From positions 34,257,382-34,321,381 of the forward strand of contig CM067318.1 in the NCBI GenBank assembly GCA_034231615.1: a stretch of 64,000 nucleotides of DNA. Reading direction: 5' to 3'. The notes beneath the pieces were generated by a model, which did no database searches, was not told where the DNA came from, and was given only the letters and a program-made list of their open reading frames with translations. Position 1 is the stretch's first letter, and each line of letters opens with the position of its first letter. Position numbers and translations under genes: made by a program. The DNA is from Meghimatium bilineatum. Lineage: Eukaryota > Mollusca > Gastropoda > Stylommatophora > Philomycidae. Shown one piece after another: positions 12,701 through 26,856 of the stretch.

Positions 12701-13217
12701 ATCAAAAAATATATTTCTAATGATAAACTAGATACATTTATTAGATGTGTTGAAAAGTTTGAAAATCAAAACAATATATTTCTAATGATAAACTAGATAC
12801 ATTTATGAAATGTGTTGAAAAGTTTCAAAAAGAAAATAAAAAAATTAATTTCTATTGATAAACTATATACACTTATGAAATGTGTTGAAAAGTTTGAAAA
12901 TCACAAAAATATATTTCTAATGATAAACTAGATACATTTATGAAATTTGTTGAAAAGTTTGAAAAAGAAAATGAAAAGATATAATTCTAGTGATAAACTA
13001 CCGGTAGATACATTTATGAGAAGTGTTGAAAAGTTTGAAAAAGAAAATAAAAAAATATATTTCTAATGATAAACTACCGGTAGATACATTTATCAGATGT
13101 GTTGAAAAGTTTGAAAAAGAAAATAAAAAATATATTTCTAATGATAAACTACAGGTAGATACATTTATGAGATGTGTTGAAAAGTTTGAAAAAGAAAATC
13201 AAAAAATATATTTCTAG
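8747..13217 (+). repeat. Left copy of a roughly 20-kb-distant duplication
   Basis: The order of monomer variants here is repeated at about 28,498-33,383. Offsets are 19,676 bp around 9,832-10,620, then about 19,606 bp after a one-monomer loss in the right copy. From about 11,280 to 12,360 the offset is 20,165 bp. Both copies carry a rare KYFSN-encoding substitution (AAATATTTTTCTAATG near 10,530 and 30,206). Relative to the right copy, this copy has an additional 75-bp monomer near 9,200-9,390. Confidence 0.75.
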
Positions 13218-14569
13218 TGATAAACTATATACATTTATGAAATATGTTGAAAAGTTTGAACAAGAAAGTAAAAAAAATATATTTCTAATGATAAACTATA
13301 TTCATTTATGAAATGTGTTGAAATGTTTGAGAAAGAAAATGAAAAAATATATTTCTAATGATAAACTAGATACATTTATGAAATTTGTTGAAAAGTTTGA
13401 AAAAGAAAATGAAAAGATATAATTCTAGTGATAAACTACCGGTAGATACATTTATGAGAAGTGTTGAAAAGTTTGAAAAAGAAAATAAAAAAATATATTT
13501 CTAATGATAAACTACCGGTAGATACATTTATCAGATGTGTTGAAAAGTTTGAAAAAGAAAATAAAAAATATATTTCTAATGATAAACTACAGGTAGATAC
13601 ATTTATGAGATGTGTTGAAAAGTTTGAAAAAGAAAATCAAAAAATATATTTCTAGTGATAAACTATATACATTTATGAAATATGTTGAAAAGTTTGAACA
13701 AGAAAGTAAAAAAAATATATTTCTAATGATAAACTATATTCATTTATGAAATGTGTTGAAATGTTTGAGAAAGAAAATGAAAAAATATATTTCTAATGAT
13801 AAACTACTGGTAGATACATTTATGAGATGTGTTGAAAAGTTTGAAAAAGAAAATAAAAAAATATATTTCTAATGATAAACTATATTCATTTATGAAATGT
13901 GTTGAAAAGTTTGAAAAAGAAAATGAAAAGATATAATTCTAGTGATAATCTACCAGTAGATACATTTATGAGATGTGTTGAAAAAATTGAAAAAGAAAAT
14001 AAAAAAATATATTTCTGATGATAAAATACCGGTAGATACATTTATGAGAAGTGTTGAAAAGTTTGAAAAAGAAAATAAAAAAATATATTTCTAATGATAA
14101 ACTACCGGTACATACATTTATGAGAAGTGTTGAAAAGTTTGAAAAAGAAAATAAAAAATATATTTCTAATGATAAACTACAGGTAGATACATTTATGAGA
14201 TGTGTTGAAAAGTTTGAAAAAGAAAATCAAAAAATATATTTCTAGTGATAAACTATATACATTTATGTAATATGTTGAAAAGTTTGAACAAGAAAGTAAA
14301 AAAAATATATTTCTAATGATAAACTATATTCATTTATGAAAAGTGTTGAAATGTTTGAGAAAGAAAATTAAAAAATATATTTCTAATGATAGACTACTGG
14401 TAGATACATTTATGAGATGTGTTGAAAAGTTTGAAAAAGAAAATAAAAAAATATATTTCTAATGATAAACTATATTCATTTATGAAATGTGTTGAAAAGT
14501 TTGAAAAAGAAAATGAAAAGATATATTTCTGATGATAAAATACCGGTAGATACATTTATGAGAAGTGTT

Positions 14570-15140
14570 GAAAAGATTGAAAAAGAAAATTAAAAAATAT
14601 ATTTCTAATGATAAACTACCGGTAGATACATTTATGAGAAGTGTTGAAAAGTTTGAAAAAGAAAATAAAAAAATATATTTCTAATGATAAACTACCGGTA
14701 GATACATTTATGAGAAGTGTTGAAAAGTTTGTACAAGAAAATTAAAAAAATATATTTCTAATGATAAACTATATACATTCATGAAATGTGTTGAAAAGTG
14801 TGAGAAAGAAAATGAAAAAATATATTTCTAATGATAAACTACCGGTAGATACATTTATGAGAAGTGTTGAAAAGTTTGAAAAAGAAGTTAAATAATATAT
14901 TTCTAATGATAAACTACCGGTAGATACATTTATGAGAAGTGTTGAAAAGTTTGAACAAGAAAATAAAAAATATATATTTCTCATGATAAACTATATACAT
15001 TTATGAAATGTGTTGAAAAGTTTCAAAATCAAAGAAATATTTTTCTAATGATAAATTACATACATTTATGAAATGTGTTGAAAAGTTTGAACAAGAAAAT
15101 TAAAAAAAATATATTTCTAATTATAAACTATATACATTTA
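14570..15140 (+). repeat. A-type island in domain B (short form)
   Basis: B-type monomers give way to GAAAAGATTGAAAAAG and GAAAATTAAAAAATAT monomers, then the AAAAGTGTGAGAAAG cluster at 14,769-14,984. The sequence returns to B-type tails (GAACAAGAAAGTAAA) at about 15,160. This island is roughly half the length of the other four. Confidence 0.72.
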
Positions 15141-15434
15141 TGAAATATGTTGAAAAGTTTGAACAAGAAAGTAAATAAAATATATTTCTAATGATAAACT
15201 ATATTCATTTATGAAAAGTGTTGAAATGTTTGAGAAAGAAAATGAAAAAATATATTTCTAATGATAGACTACTGGTAGATACATTTATGAGATGTGTTGA
15301 AAAGTTTGAAAAAGAAAATAAAAAAATATATTTCTAATGATAAACTATATTCATTTATGAAATGTGTTGAAAAGTTTGAAAAAGAAAATGAAAAGATATA
15401 ATTCTAGTGATAATCTACCAGTAGATACATTTAT

Positions 15435-18400
15435 GAGATGTGTTGAAAAAATTGAAAAAGAAAATAAAAAAATATATTTCTGATGATAAAATACCGGTAG
15501 ATACATTTATGAGAAGTGTTGAAAAGTTTGAAAAAGAAAATAAAAAAATATATTTCTAATGATAAACTACCGGTACATACATTTATGAGAAGTGTTGAAA
15601 AGTTTGAAATAGAAAATAAAAAATATATTTCTAATGATAAACTACAGGTAGATACATTTATGAGATGTGTTGAAAAGTTTGAAAAAGAAAATCAAAAAAT
15701 ATATTTCTAGTGATAAACTATATACATTTATGAAATATGTTGAAAAGTTTGAACAAGAAAGTAAAAACAATATATTTCTAATGATAAACTATATTCATTT
15801 ATGAAATGTGTTGAAATGTTTGAGAAAGAAAATGAAAAAATATATTTCTAATGATAGACTACTGGTAGATACATTTATGAGATGTGTTGAAAAGTTTGAA
15901 AAAGAAAATAAAAAAATATATTTCTAATGATAAACTACCGGTAGATACATTTATCAGATGAGTTGAAAAGTTTGAAAAAGAAAATAAAAAAATATATTTC
16001 TAATAAGAAACTACTGGTAGATACATTTATGAAATGTGTTGAAAAGTTTCAAAATCAAAAAATATATTTCTAATGATAAACTAGATACATTTATTAGATG
16101 TGTTGAAAAGTTTGAAAATCAAAACAATATATTTCTAATGATAAACTAGATACATTTATGAAATGTGTTGAAAAGTTTCAAAAAGAAAATAAAAAAATTA
16201 ATTTCTATTGATAAACTATATACACTTATGAAATGTGTTGAAAAGTTTGAAAATCACAAAAATATATTTCTAATGATAAACTGGATACATTTATGAAATT
16301 TGTTGAAAAGTTTGAAAAAGAAAATGAAAAGATATAATTCTAGTGATAAACTACCGGTAGATACATTTATGAGAAGTGTTGAAAAGTTTGAAAAAGAAAA
16401 TAAAAAAATATATTTCTAATGATAAACTACCGGTACATACATTTATGAGAAGTGTTGAAAAGTTTGAAAAAGAAAATAAAAAATATATTTCTAATGATAA
16501 ACTACAGGTAGATACATTTATGAGATGTGTTGAAAAGTTTGAAAAAGAAAATCAAAAAATATATTTCTAGTGATAAACTATATACATTTATGAAATATGT
16601 TGAAAAGTTTGAACAAGAAAGTAAAAAAAATATATTTCTAATGATAAACTATATTCATTTATGAAAAGTGTTGAAATGTTTGAGAAAGAAAATGAAAAAA
16701 TATATTTCTAATGATAGACTACTGGTAGATACATTTATGAGATGTGTTGAAAAGTTTGAAAAAGAAAATAAAAAAATATATTTCTAATGATAAACTACCG
16801 GTAGATACATTTATCAGATGTGTTGAAAAGTTTGAAAAAGAAAATAAAAAATATATTTCTAATGATAAACTACAGGTAGATACATTTATGAGATGTGTTG
16901 AAAAGTTTGAAAAAGAAAATCAAAAAATATATTTCTAGTGATAAACTAATATACATTTATGAAATATGTTGAAAAGTTTGAACAAGAAAGTAAAAAAAAT
17001 ATATTTCTAATGATAAACTATATTCATTTATGAAATGTGTTGAAATGTTTGAGAAAGAAAATGAAAAAATATATTTCTAATGATAAACTACTGGTAGATA
17101 CATTTATGAGATGTGTTGAAAAGTTTGAAAAAGAAAATAAAAAAATATATTTCTAATGATAAACTATATTCATTTATGAAATGTGTTGAAAAGTTTGAAA
17201 AAGAAAATGAAAAGATATAATTCTAGTTATAATCTACCAGTAGATACATTTATGAGATGTGTTGAAAAAATTGAAAAAGAAAATAAAAAAATATATTTCT
17301 GATGATAAAATACCGGTAGATACATTTATGAGAAGTGTTGAAAAGTTTGAAAAAGAAAATAAAAAAATATATTTCTAATGATAAACTACCGGTACATACA
17401 TTTATGAGAAGTGTTGAAAAGTTTGAAAAAGAAAATAAAAAATATATTTCTAATGATAAACTACAGGTAGATACATTTATGAGATGTGTTGAAAAGTTTG
17501 AAAAAGAAAATCAAAAAATATATTTCTAGTGATAAACTATATACATTTATGTAATATGTTGAAAAGTTTGAACAAGAAAGTAAAAAAAATATATTTCTAA
17601 TGATAAACTATATTCATTTATGAAAAGTGTTGAAATGTTTGAGAAAGAAAATGAAAAAATATATTTCTAATGATAGACTACTGGTAGATACATTTATGAG
17701 ATGTGTTGAAAAGTTTGAAAAAGAAAATAAAAAAATATATTTCTAATGATAAACTATATTCATTTATGAAATGTGTTGAAAAGTTTGAAAAAGAAAATGA
17801 AAAGATATAATTCTAGTGATAATCTACCAGTAGATACATTTATGAGATGTGTTGAAAAAATTGAAAAAGAAAATAAAAAAATATATTTCTGATGATAAAA
17901 TACCGGTAGATACATTTATGAGAAGTGTTGAAAAGATTGAAAAAGAAAATTAAAAAATATATTTCTAATGATAAACTACCCGTAGATACATTTATGAGAA
18001 GTGTTGAAAAGTTTGAAAAAGAAAATAAAAAAATATATTTCTAATGATAAACTACCGGTAGATACATTTATGAGAAGTGTTGAAAAGTTTGTACAAGAAA
18101 ATTAAAAAAATATATTTCTAATGATAAACTATATACATTCATGAAATGTGTTGAATAGTGTGAGATTGAAAATGAAAAAATATATTTCTAATGATAAACT
18201 ACCGGTAGATACATTTATGAGAAGTGTTGAAAAGTTTGAAAAAGAAGTTAAATAATATATTTCTAATGATAAACTACCGGTAGATACATTTATGAGAAGT
18301 GTTGAAAAGTTTGAACAAGAAAATAAAAAATATATATTTCTCATGATAAACTATATACATTTATGAAATGTGTTGAAAAGTTTCAAAATCAAAGAAATAT

Positions 18401-19570
18401 TTTTCTAATGATAAATTACATACATTTATGAAATGTGTTGAAAAGTTTGAACAAGAAAATTAAAAAAAAATATTTCTAATTATAAACTATATACATTTAT
18501 GAAATGTGTTGAAAAGTTTGAAAAAGAAAATGAAAAGATATATTTCTAGTGATAATCTACCGGTAGATACATTTATGACATGTGTTGAAAAGTTTGAAAA
18601 AGAAAATAAAAAAATATATTTCTAATAAGAAACTACTGGTAGATACATTTATGAAATGTGTTGAAAAGTTTCAAAATCAAAAAATATATTTCTAATGATA
18701 AACTAGATATATTTATTAGATGTGTTGAAAAGTTTGAAAATCAAAACAATATATTTCTAATGATAAACTAGATACATTTATGAAATATGTTGAAAAGTTT
18801 GAACAAGAAAATTAAGAAAATATATTTCTAATGATAAACTATATACATTCATGAAATGTGTTGAAAAGTTTGAGAAAGAAAATGAAAAAATATATTTCTA
18901 ATGATAAACTACTGGTAGATACATTTATGAGATGTGTTGAAAAGTTTGAAAAAGAAAATAAAAAAATATATTTCTAAAGATAAATTAGATACATTGCTGA
19001 AATGTGTTGAAAAGTTTCAAAATCAAAGAAATATTTTTCTAATGATAAATTACATACATTTATGAAATGTGTTGAAAAGTTTCAAAAAGAAAATAAAAAA
19101 ATTAATTTCTATTGATAAACTATATACACTTATGAAATGTGTTGAAAAGTTTGAAAAAGAAAATAAAAAAATATATTTCTAATGATAAACTACCGGTAGA
19201 TACATTTATCAGATGTGTTGAAAAGTTTGAAAAAGAAAATAAAAAATATATTTCTAATGATAAACTACAGGTAGATACATTTATGAGATGTGTTGAAAAG
19301 TTTGAAAAAGAAAATCAAAAAATATATTTCTAGTGATAAACTATATACATTTATGAAATATGTTGAAAAGTTTGAACAAGAAAGTAAAAAAAATATATTT
19401 CTAATGATAAACTATATTCATTTATGAAATGTGTTGAAATGTTTGAGAAAGAAAATGAAAAAATATATTTCTAATGATAAACTACTGGTAGATACATTTA
19501 TGAGATGTGTTGAAAAGTTTGAAAAAGAAAATAAAAAAATATATTTCTAATGATAAACTATATTCATTTA
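15435..19570 (+). repeat. Left copy of a 7,245-bp-offset duplication (about 4.1 kb)
   Basis: Collinear with about 22,680-26,815 at a constant offset of 7,245 bp. Four rare variants fix it: GTAAAAACAATATAT at 15,761 and 23,006; CTGGATACATTTATG at 16,281 and 23,526; an extra A in ATAAACTAATATAC at 16,941 and 24,186; and TTCTAGTTATAATC at 17,221 and 24,466. The left limit falls inside a monomer that is hybrid in the right copy. A few point differences, such as GAAATAGAAAAT versus GAAAAAGAAAAT near 15,610, separate the copies. Confidence 0.9.
17930..19100 (+). repeat. A-type island in domain B, copy 2
   Basis: About 1.2 kb of A/C-type monomers, starting at a GAAAAGATTGAAAAAG monomer and ending at the ATTAATTTCTATTG monomer. 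It includes the AAAGATAAATTAGATAC monomer and a GATATATTTATTAG variant. B-type tails lie on both sides. The distance from the cluster at 18,129 to that at 19,139 is 1,010 bp, the same as in the islands at 20,079, 25,374 and 28,498. Confidence 0.78.
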
Positions 19571-19879
19571 TGAAATGTGTTGAAATGTTTGAGAAAGAAA
19601 ATGAAAAAATATATTTCTAATGATAGACTACTGGTAGATACATTTATGAGATGTGTTGAAAAGTTTGAAAAAGAAAATAAAAAAATATATTTCTAATGAT
19701 AAACTATATTCATTTATGAAATGTGTTGAAAAGTTTGAAAAAGAAAATGAAAAGATATAATTCTAGTGATAATCTACCAGTAGATACATTTATGAGATGT
19801 GTTGAAAAAATTGAAAAAGAAAATAAAAAAATATATTTCTGATGATAAAATACCGGTAGATACATTTATGAGAAGTGTT

Positions 19880-21050
19880 GAAAAGATTGAAAAAGAAAAT
19901 TAAAAAATATATTTCTAATGATAAACTACCCGTAGATACATTTATGAGAAGTGTTGAAAAGTTTGAAAAAGAAAATAAAAAAATATATTTCTAATGATAA
20001 ACTACCGGTAGATACATTTATGAGAAGTGTTGAAAAGTTTGTACAAGAAAATTAAAAAAATATATTTCTAATGATAAACTATATACATTCATGAAATGTG
20101 TTGAATAGTGTGAGATTGAAAATGAAAAAATATATTTCTAATGATAAACTACCGGTAGATACATTTATGAGAAGTGTTGAAAAGTTTGAAAAAGAAGTTA
20201 AATAATATATTTCTAATGATAAACTACCGGTAGATACATTTATGAGAAGTGTTGAAAAGTTTGAACAAGAAAATAAAAAATATATATTTCTCATGATAAA
20301 CTATATACATTTATGAAATGTGTTGAAAAGTTTCAAAATCAAAGAAATATTTTTCTAATGATAAATTACATACATTTATGAAATGTGTTGAAAAGTTTGA
20401 ACAAGAAAATTAAAAAAAAATATTTCTAATTATAAACTATATACATTTATGAAATGTGTTGAAAAGTTTGAAAAAGAAAATGAAAAGATATATTTCTAGT
20501 GATAATCTACCGGTAGATACATTTATGACATGTGTTGAAAAGTTTGAAAAAGAAAATAAAAAAATATATTTCTAATAAGAAACTACTGGTAGATACATTT
20601 ATGAAATGTGTTGAAAAGTTTCAAAATCAAAAAATATATTTCTAATGATAAACTAGATATATTTATTAGATGTGTTGAAAAGTTTGAAAATCAAAACAAT
20701 ATATTTCTAATGATAAACTAGATACATTTATGAAATATGTTGAAAAGTTTGAACAAGAAAATTAAGAAAATATATTTCTAATGATAAACTATATACATTC
20801 ATGAAATGTGTTGAAAAGTTTGAGAAAGAAAATGAAAAAATATATTTCTAATGATAAACTACTGGTAGATACATTTATGAGATGTGTTGAAAAGTTTGAA
20901 AAAGAAAATAAAAAAATATATTTCTAAAGATAAATTAGATACATTGCTGAAATGTGTTGAAAAGTTTCAAAATCAAAGAAATATTTTTCTAATGATAAAT
21001 TACATACATTTATGAAATGTGTTGAAAAGTTTCAAAAAGAAAATAAAAAA
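19880..21050 (+). repeat. A-type island in domain B, copy 3
   Basis: Second unit of the 1,950-bp duplication. It contains the same GTTGAATAGTGTGAG, CTACCCGTAG and GATATATTTATTAG variants as copy 2, in the same order and spacing. Confidence 0.78.
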
Positions 21051-21189
21051 ATTAATTTCTATTGATAAACTATATACACTTATGAAATGTGTTGAAAAGT
21101 TTGAAAAAGAAAATAAAAAAATATATTTCTAATGATAAACTACCGGTAGATACATTTATCAGATGTGTTGAAAAGTTTGAAAAAGAAAA

Positions 21190-23000
21190 TAAAAAATATA
21201 TTTCTAATGATAAACTACAGGTAGATACATTTATGAGATGTGTTGAAAAGTTTGAAAAAGAAAATCAAAAAATATATTTCTAGTGATAAACTATATACAT
21301 TTATGAAATATGTTGAAAAGTTTGAACAAGAAAGTAAAAAAAATATATTTCTAATGATAAACTATATTCATTTATGAAATGTGTTGAAATGTTTGAGAAA
21401 GAAAATGAAAAAATATATTTCTAATGATAGACTACTGGTAGATACATTTATGAGATGTGTTGAAAAGTTTGAAAAAGAAAATAAAAAAATATATTTCTAA
21501 TGATAAACTACCGGTAGATACATTTATCAGATGAGTTGAAAAGTTTGAAAAAGAAAATAAAAAAATATATTTCTAATAAGAAACTACTGGTAGATACATT
21601 TATGAAATGTGTTGAAAAGTTTCAAAATCAAAAAATATATTTCTAATGATAAACTAGATACATTTATTAGATGTGTTGAAAAGTTTGAAAATCAAAACAA
21701 TATATTTCTAATGATAAACTAGATACATTTATGAAATGTGTTGAAAAGTTTCAAAAAGAAAATTAAAAAATTAATTTCTATTGATAAACTATATACACTT
21801 ATGAAATGTGTTGAAAAGTTTGAAAATCACAAAAATATATTTCTAATGATAAACTAGATACATTTATGAAATTTGTTGAAAAGTTTGAAAAAGAAAATGA
21901 AAAGATATAATTCTAGTGATAAACTACCGGTAGATACATTTATGAGAAGTGTTGAAAAGTTTGAAAAAGAAAATAAAAAAATATATTTCTAATGATAAAC
22001 TACCGGTACATACATTTATGAGAAGTGTTGAAAAGTTTGAAAAAGAAAATAAAAAATATATTTCTAATGATAAACTACAGGTAGATACATTTATGAGATG
22101 TGTTGAAAAGTTTGAAAAAGAAAATCAAAAAATATATTTCTAGTGATAAACTATATACATTTATGAAATATGTTGAAAAGTTTGAACAAGAAAGTAAAAA
22201 AAATATATTTCTAATGATAAACTATATTCATTTATGAAAAGTGTTGAAATGTTTGAGAAAGAAAATGAAAAAATATATTTCTAATGATAGACTACTGGTA
22301 GATACATTTATGAGATGTGTTGAAAAGTTTGAAAAAGAAAATAAAAAAATATATTTCTAATGATAAACTACCGGTAGATACATTTATCAGATGTGTTGAA
22401 AAGTTTGAAAAAGAAAATAAAAAATATATTTCTAATGATAAACTACAGGTAGATACATTTATGAGATGTGTTGAAAAGTTTGAAAAAGAAAATCAAAAAA
22501 TATATTTCTAGTGATAAACTATATACATTTATGAAATATGTTGAAAAGTTTGAACAAGAAAGTAAAAAAAATATATTTCTAATGATAAACTACTGGTAGA
22601 TACATTTATGAGATGTGTTGAAAAGTTTGAAAAAGAAAATAAAAAAATATATTTCTAATGATAAACTATATTCATTTATGAAATGTGTTGAAAAAATTGA
22701 AAAAGAAAATAAAAAAATATATTTCTGATGATAAAATACCGGTAGATACATTTATGAGAAGTGTTGAAAAGTTTGAAAAAGAAAATAAAAAAATATATTT
22801 CTAATGATAAACTACCGGTACATACATTTATGAGAAGTGTTGAAAAGTTTGAAAAAGAAAATAAAAAATATATTTCTAATGATAAACTACAGGTAGATAC
22901 ATTTATGAGATGTGTTGAAAAGTTTGAAAAAGAAAATCAAAAAATATATTTCTAGTGATAAACTATATACATTTATGTAATATGTTGAAAAGTTTGAACA
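21190..23000 (+). repeat. Left copy of an 11,240-bp-offset duplication (about 1.8 kb)
   Basis: Matches about 32,430-34,240. Monomer clusters at 21,949, 22,317 and 22,761 recur at 33,189, 33,557 and 34,001. The rare GAAAATTAAAAAATTAA form of the TTAATTTC monomer is at 21,761 and 33,001. The shared ATTTATGTAATATG variant lies near 22,975 and 34,215, and both copies include the hybrid TTCATTTATGAAATGTG monomer with GTTGAAAAAATTG. Confidence 0.85.
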
Positions 23001-26000
23001 AGAAAGTAAAAACAATATATTTCTAATGATAAACTATATTCATTTATGAAATGTGTTGAAATGTTTGAGAAAGAAAATGAAAAAATATATTTCTAATGAT
23101 AGACTACTGGTAGATACATTTATGAGATGTGTTGAAAAGTTTGAAAAAGAAAATAAAAAAATATATTTCTAATGATAAACTACCGGTAGATACATTTATC
23201 AGATGAGTTGAAAAGTTTGAAAAAGAAAATAAAAAAATATATTTCTAATAAGAAACTACTGGTAGATACATTTATGAAATGTGTTGAAAAGTTTCAAAAT
23301 CAAAAAATATATTTCTAATGATAAACTAGATACATTTATTAGATGTGTTGAAAAGTTTGAAAATCAAAACAATATATTTCTAATGATAAACTAGATACAT
23401 TTATGAAATGTGTTGAAAAGTTTCAAAAAGAAAATAAAAAAATTAATTTCTATTGATAAACTATATACACTTATGAAATGTGTTGAAAAGTTTGAAAATC
23501 ACAAAAATATATTTCTAATGATAAACTGGATACATTTATGAAATTTGTTGAAAAGTTTGAAAAAGAAAATGAAAAGATATAATTCTAGTGATAAACTACC
23601 GGTAGATACATTTATGAGAAGTGTTGAAAAGTTTGAAAAAGAAAATAAAAAAATATATTTCTAATGATAAACTACCGGTACATACATTTATGAGAAGTGT
23701 TGAAAAGTTTGAAAAAGAAAATAAAAAATATATTTCTAATGATAAACTACAGGTAGATACATTTATGAGATGTGTTGAAAAGTTTGAAAAAGAAAATCAA
23801 AAAATATATTTCTAGTGATAAACTATATACATTTATGAAATATGTTGAAAAGTTTGAACAAGAAAGTAAAAAAAATATATTTCTAATGATAAACTATATT
23901 CATTTATGAAAAGTGTTGAAATGTTTGAGAAAGAAAATGAAAAAATATATTTCTAATGATAGACTACTGGTAGATACATTTATGAGATGTGTTGAAAAGT
24001 TTGAAAAAGAAAATAAAAAAATATATTTCTAATGATAAACTACCGGTAGATACATTTATCAGATGTGTTGAAAAGTTTGAAAAAGAAAATAAAAAATATA
24101 TTTCTAATGATAAACTACAGGTAGATACATTTATGAGATGTGTTGAAAAGTTTGAAAAAGAAAATCAAAAAATATATTTCTAGTGATAAACTAATATACA
24201 TTTATGAAATATGTTGAAAAGTTTGAACAAGAAAGTAAAAAAAATATATTTCTAATGATAAACTATATTCATTTATGAAATGTGTTGAAATGTTTGAGAA
24301 AGAAAATGAAAAAATATATTTCTAATGATAAACTACTGGTAGATACATTTATGAGATGTGTTGAAAAGTTTGAAAAAGAAAATAAAAAAATATATTTCTA
24401 ATGATAAACTATATTCATTTATGAAATGTGTTGAAAAGTTTGAAAAAGAAAATGAAAAGATATAATTCTAGTTATAATCTACCAGTAGATACATTTATGA
24501 GATGTGTTGAAAAAATTGAAAAAGAAAATAAAAAAATATATTTCTGATGATAAAATACCGGTAGATACATTTATGAGAAGTGTTGAAAAGTTTGAAAAAG
24601 AAAATAAAAAAATATATTTCTAATGATAAACTACCGGTACATACATTTATGAGAAGTGTTGAAAAGTTTGAAAAAGAAAATAAAAAATATATTTCTAATG
24701 ATAAACTACAGGTAGATACATTTATGAGATGTGTTGAAAAGTTTGAAAAAGAAAATCAAAAAATATATTTCTAGTGATAAACTATATACATTTATGTAAT
24801 ATGTTGAAAAGTTTGAACAAGAAAGTAAAAAAAATATATTTCTAATGATAAACTATATTCATTTATGAAAAGTGTTGAAATGTTTGAGAAAGAAAATGAA
24901 AAAATATATTTCTAATGATAGACTACTGGTAGATACATTTATGAGATGTGTTGAAAAGTTTGAAAAAGAAAATAAAAAAATATATTTCTAATGATAAACT
25001 ATATTCATTTATGAAATGTGTTGAAAAGTTTGAAAAAGAAAATGAAAAGATATAATTCTAGTGATAATCTACCAGTAGATACATTTATGAGATGTGTTGA
25101 AAAAATTGAAAAAGAAAATAAAAAAATATATTTCTGATGATAAAATACCGGTAGATACATTTATGAGAAGTGTTGAAAAGATTGAAAAAGAAAATTAAAA
25201 AATATATTTCTAATGATAAACTACCCGTAGATACATTTATGAGAAGTGTTGAAAAGTTTGAAAAAGAAAATAAAAAAATATATTTCTAATGATAAACTAC
25301 CGGTAGATACATTTATGAGAAGTGTTGAAAAGTTTGTACAAGAAAATTAAAAAAATATATTTCTAATGATAAACTATATACATTCATGAAATGTGTTGAA
25401 TAGTGTGAGATTGAAAATGAAAAAATATATTTCTAATGATAAACTACCGGTAGATACATTTATGAGAAGTGTTGAAAAGTTTGAAAAAGAAGTTAAATAA
25501 TATATTTCTAATGATAAACTACCGGTAGATACATTTATGAGAAGTGTTGAAAAGTTTGAACAAGAAAATAAAAAATATATATTTCTCATGATAAACTATA
25601 TACATTTATGAAATGTGTTGAAAAGTTTCAAAATCAAAGAAATATTTTTCTAATGATAAATTACATACATTTATGAAATGTGTTGAAAAGTTTGAACAAG
25701 AAAATTAAAAAAAAATATTTCTAATTATAAACTATATACATTTATGAAATGTGTTGAAAAGTTTGAAAAAGAAAATGAAAAGATATATTTCTAGTGATAA
25801 TCTACCGGTAGATACATTTATGACATGTGTTGAAAAGTTTGAAAAAGAAAATAAAAAAATATATTTCTAATAAGAAACTACTGGTAGATACATTTATGAA
25901 ATGTGTTGAAAAGTTTCAAAATCAAAAAATATATTTCTAATGATAAACTAGATATATTTATTAGATGTGTTGAAAAGTTTGAAAATCAAAACAATATATT

Positions 26001-26815
26001 TCTAATGATAAACTAGATACATTTATGAAATATGTTGAAAAGTTTGAACAAGAAAATTAAGAAAATATATTTCTAATGATAAACTATATACATTCATGAA
26101 ATGTGTTGAAAAGTTTGAGAAAGAAAATGAAAAAATATATTTCTAATGATAAACTACTGGTAGATACATTTATGAGATGTGTTGAAAAGTTTGAAAAAGA
26201 AAATAAAAAAATATATTTCTAAAGATAAATTAGATACATTGCTGAAATGTGTTGAAAAGTTTCAAAATCAAAGAAATATTTTTCTAATGATAAATTACAT
26301 ACATTTATGAAATGTGTTGAAAAGTTTCAAAAAGAAAATAAAAAAATTAATTTCTATTGATAAACTATATACACTTATGAAATGTGTTGAAAAGTTTGAA
26401 AAAGAAAATAAAAAAATATATTTCTAATGATAAACTACCGGTAGATACATTTATCAGATGTGTTGAAAAGTTTGAAAAAGAAAATAAAAAATATATTTCT
26501 AATGATAAACTACAGGTAGATACATTTATGAGATGTGTTGAAAAGTTTGAAAAAGAAAATCAAAAAATATATTTCTAGTGATAAACTATATACATTTATG
26601 AAATATGTTGAAAAGTTTGAACAAGAAAGTAAAAAAAATATATTTCTAATGATAAACTATATTCATTTATGAAATGTGTTGAAATGTTTGAGAAAGAAAA
26701 TGAAAAAATATATTTCTAATGATAAACTACTGGTAGATACATTTATGAGATGTGTTGAAAAGTTTGAAAAAGAAAATAAAAAAATATATTTCTAATGATA
26801 AACTATATTCATTTA
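22680..26815 (+). repeat. Right copy of the 7,245-bp-offset duplication
   Basis: Partner of 15,435-19,570. The left junction at about 22,680 is a hybrid monomer: AAACTATATTCATTTATG is followed by GTGTTGAAAAAATTG, which elsewhere belong to different monomer types. Homology ends near 26,815, where the left copy continues with GTTGAAATGTTTGAG and this copy with GTTGAAAAGTTTG. Between the two copies lie parts of the 1,950-bp and 11,240-bp duplications. Confidence 0.9.
25175..26345 (+). repeat. A-type island in domain B, copy 4
   Basis: The 7,245-bp-offset copy of the island at 17,930. It keeps CTACCCGTAG near 25,223 and GTTGAATAGTGTGAG near 25,396. A/C-type tails change to B-type tails beyond the ATTAATTTCTATTG monomer. 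Confidence 0.78.
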
Positions 26816-26856
26816 TGAAATGTGTTGAAAAGTTTGAAAAAGAAAATGAAAAGATA

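Larger units (their letters stand above)
17600..21430 (+). repeat. 1,950-bp tandem duplication
   Basis: The cluster containing GTTGAATAGTGTGAG and GATTGAAAATG starts near 18,129 and again near 20,079. The downstream cluster near 19,139 recurs near 21,089, so both give an offset of 1,950 bp. The CTACCCGTAG centre variant occurs at the matching places near 17,970 and 19,920. Each unit holds one A-type island and one B-type stretch. A third copy of the same variants lies at about 25,200-26,580 through the 7,245-bp duplication. Confidence 0.88.

Noticed and set aside
24700-24830. Poly-A runs as polyadenylation or terminator signals
   Set aside because: A runs of 6-9 occur at every monomer junction, with no transcript-like unit ending there and no preceding hairpin.
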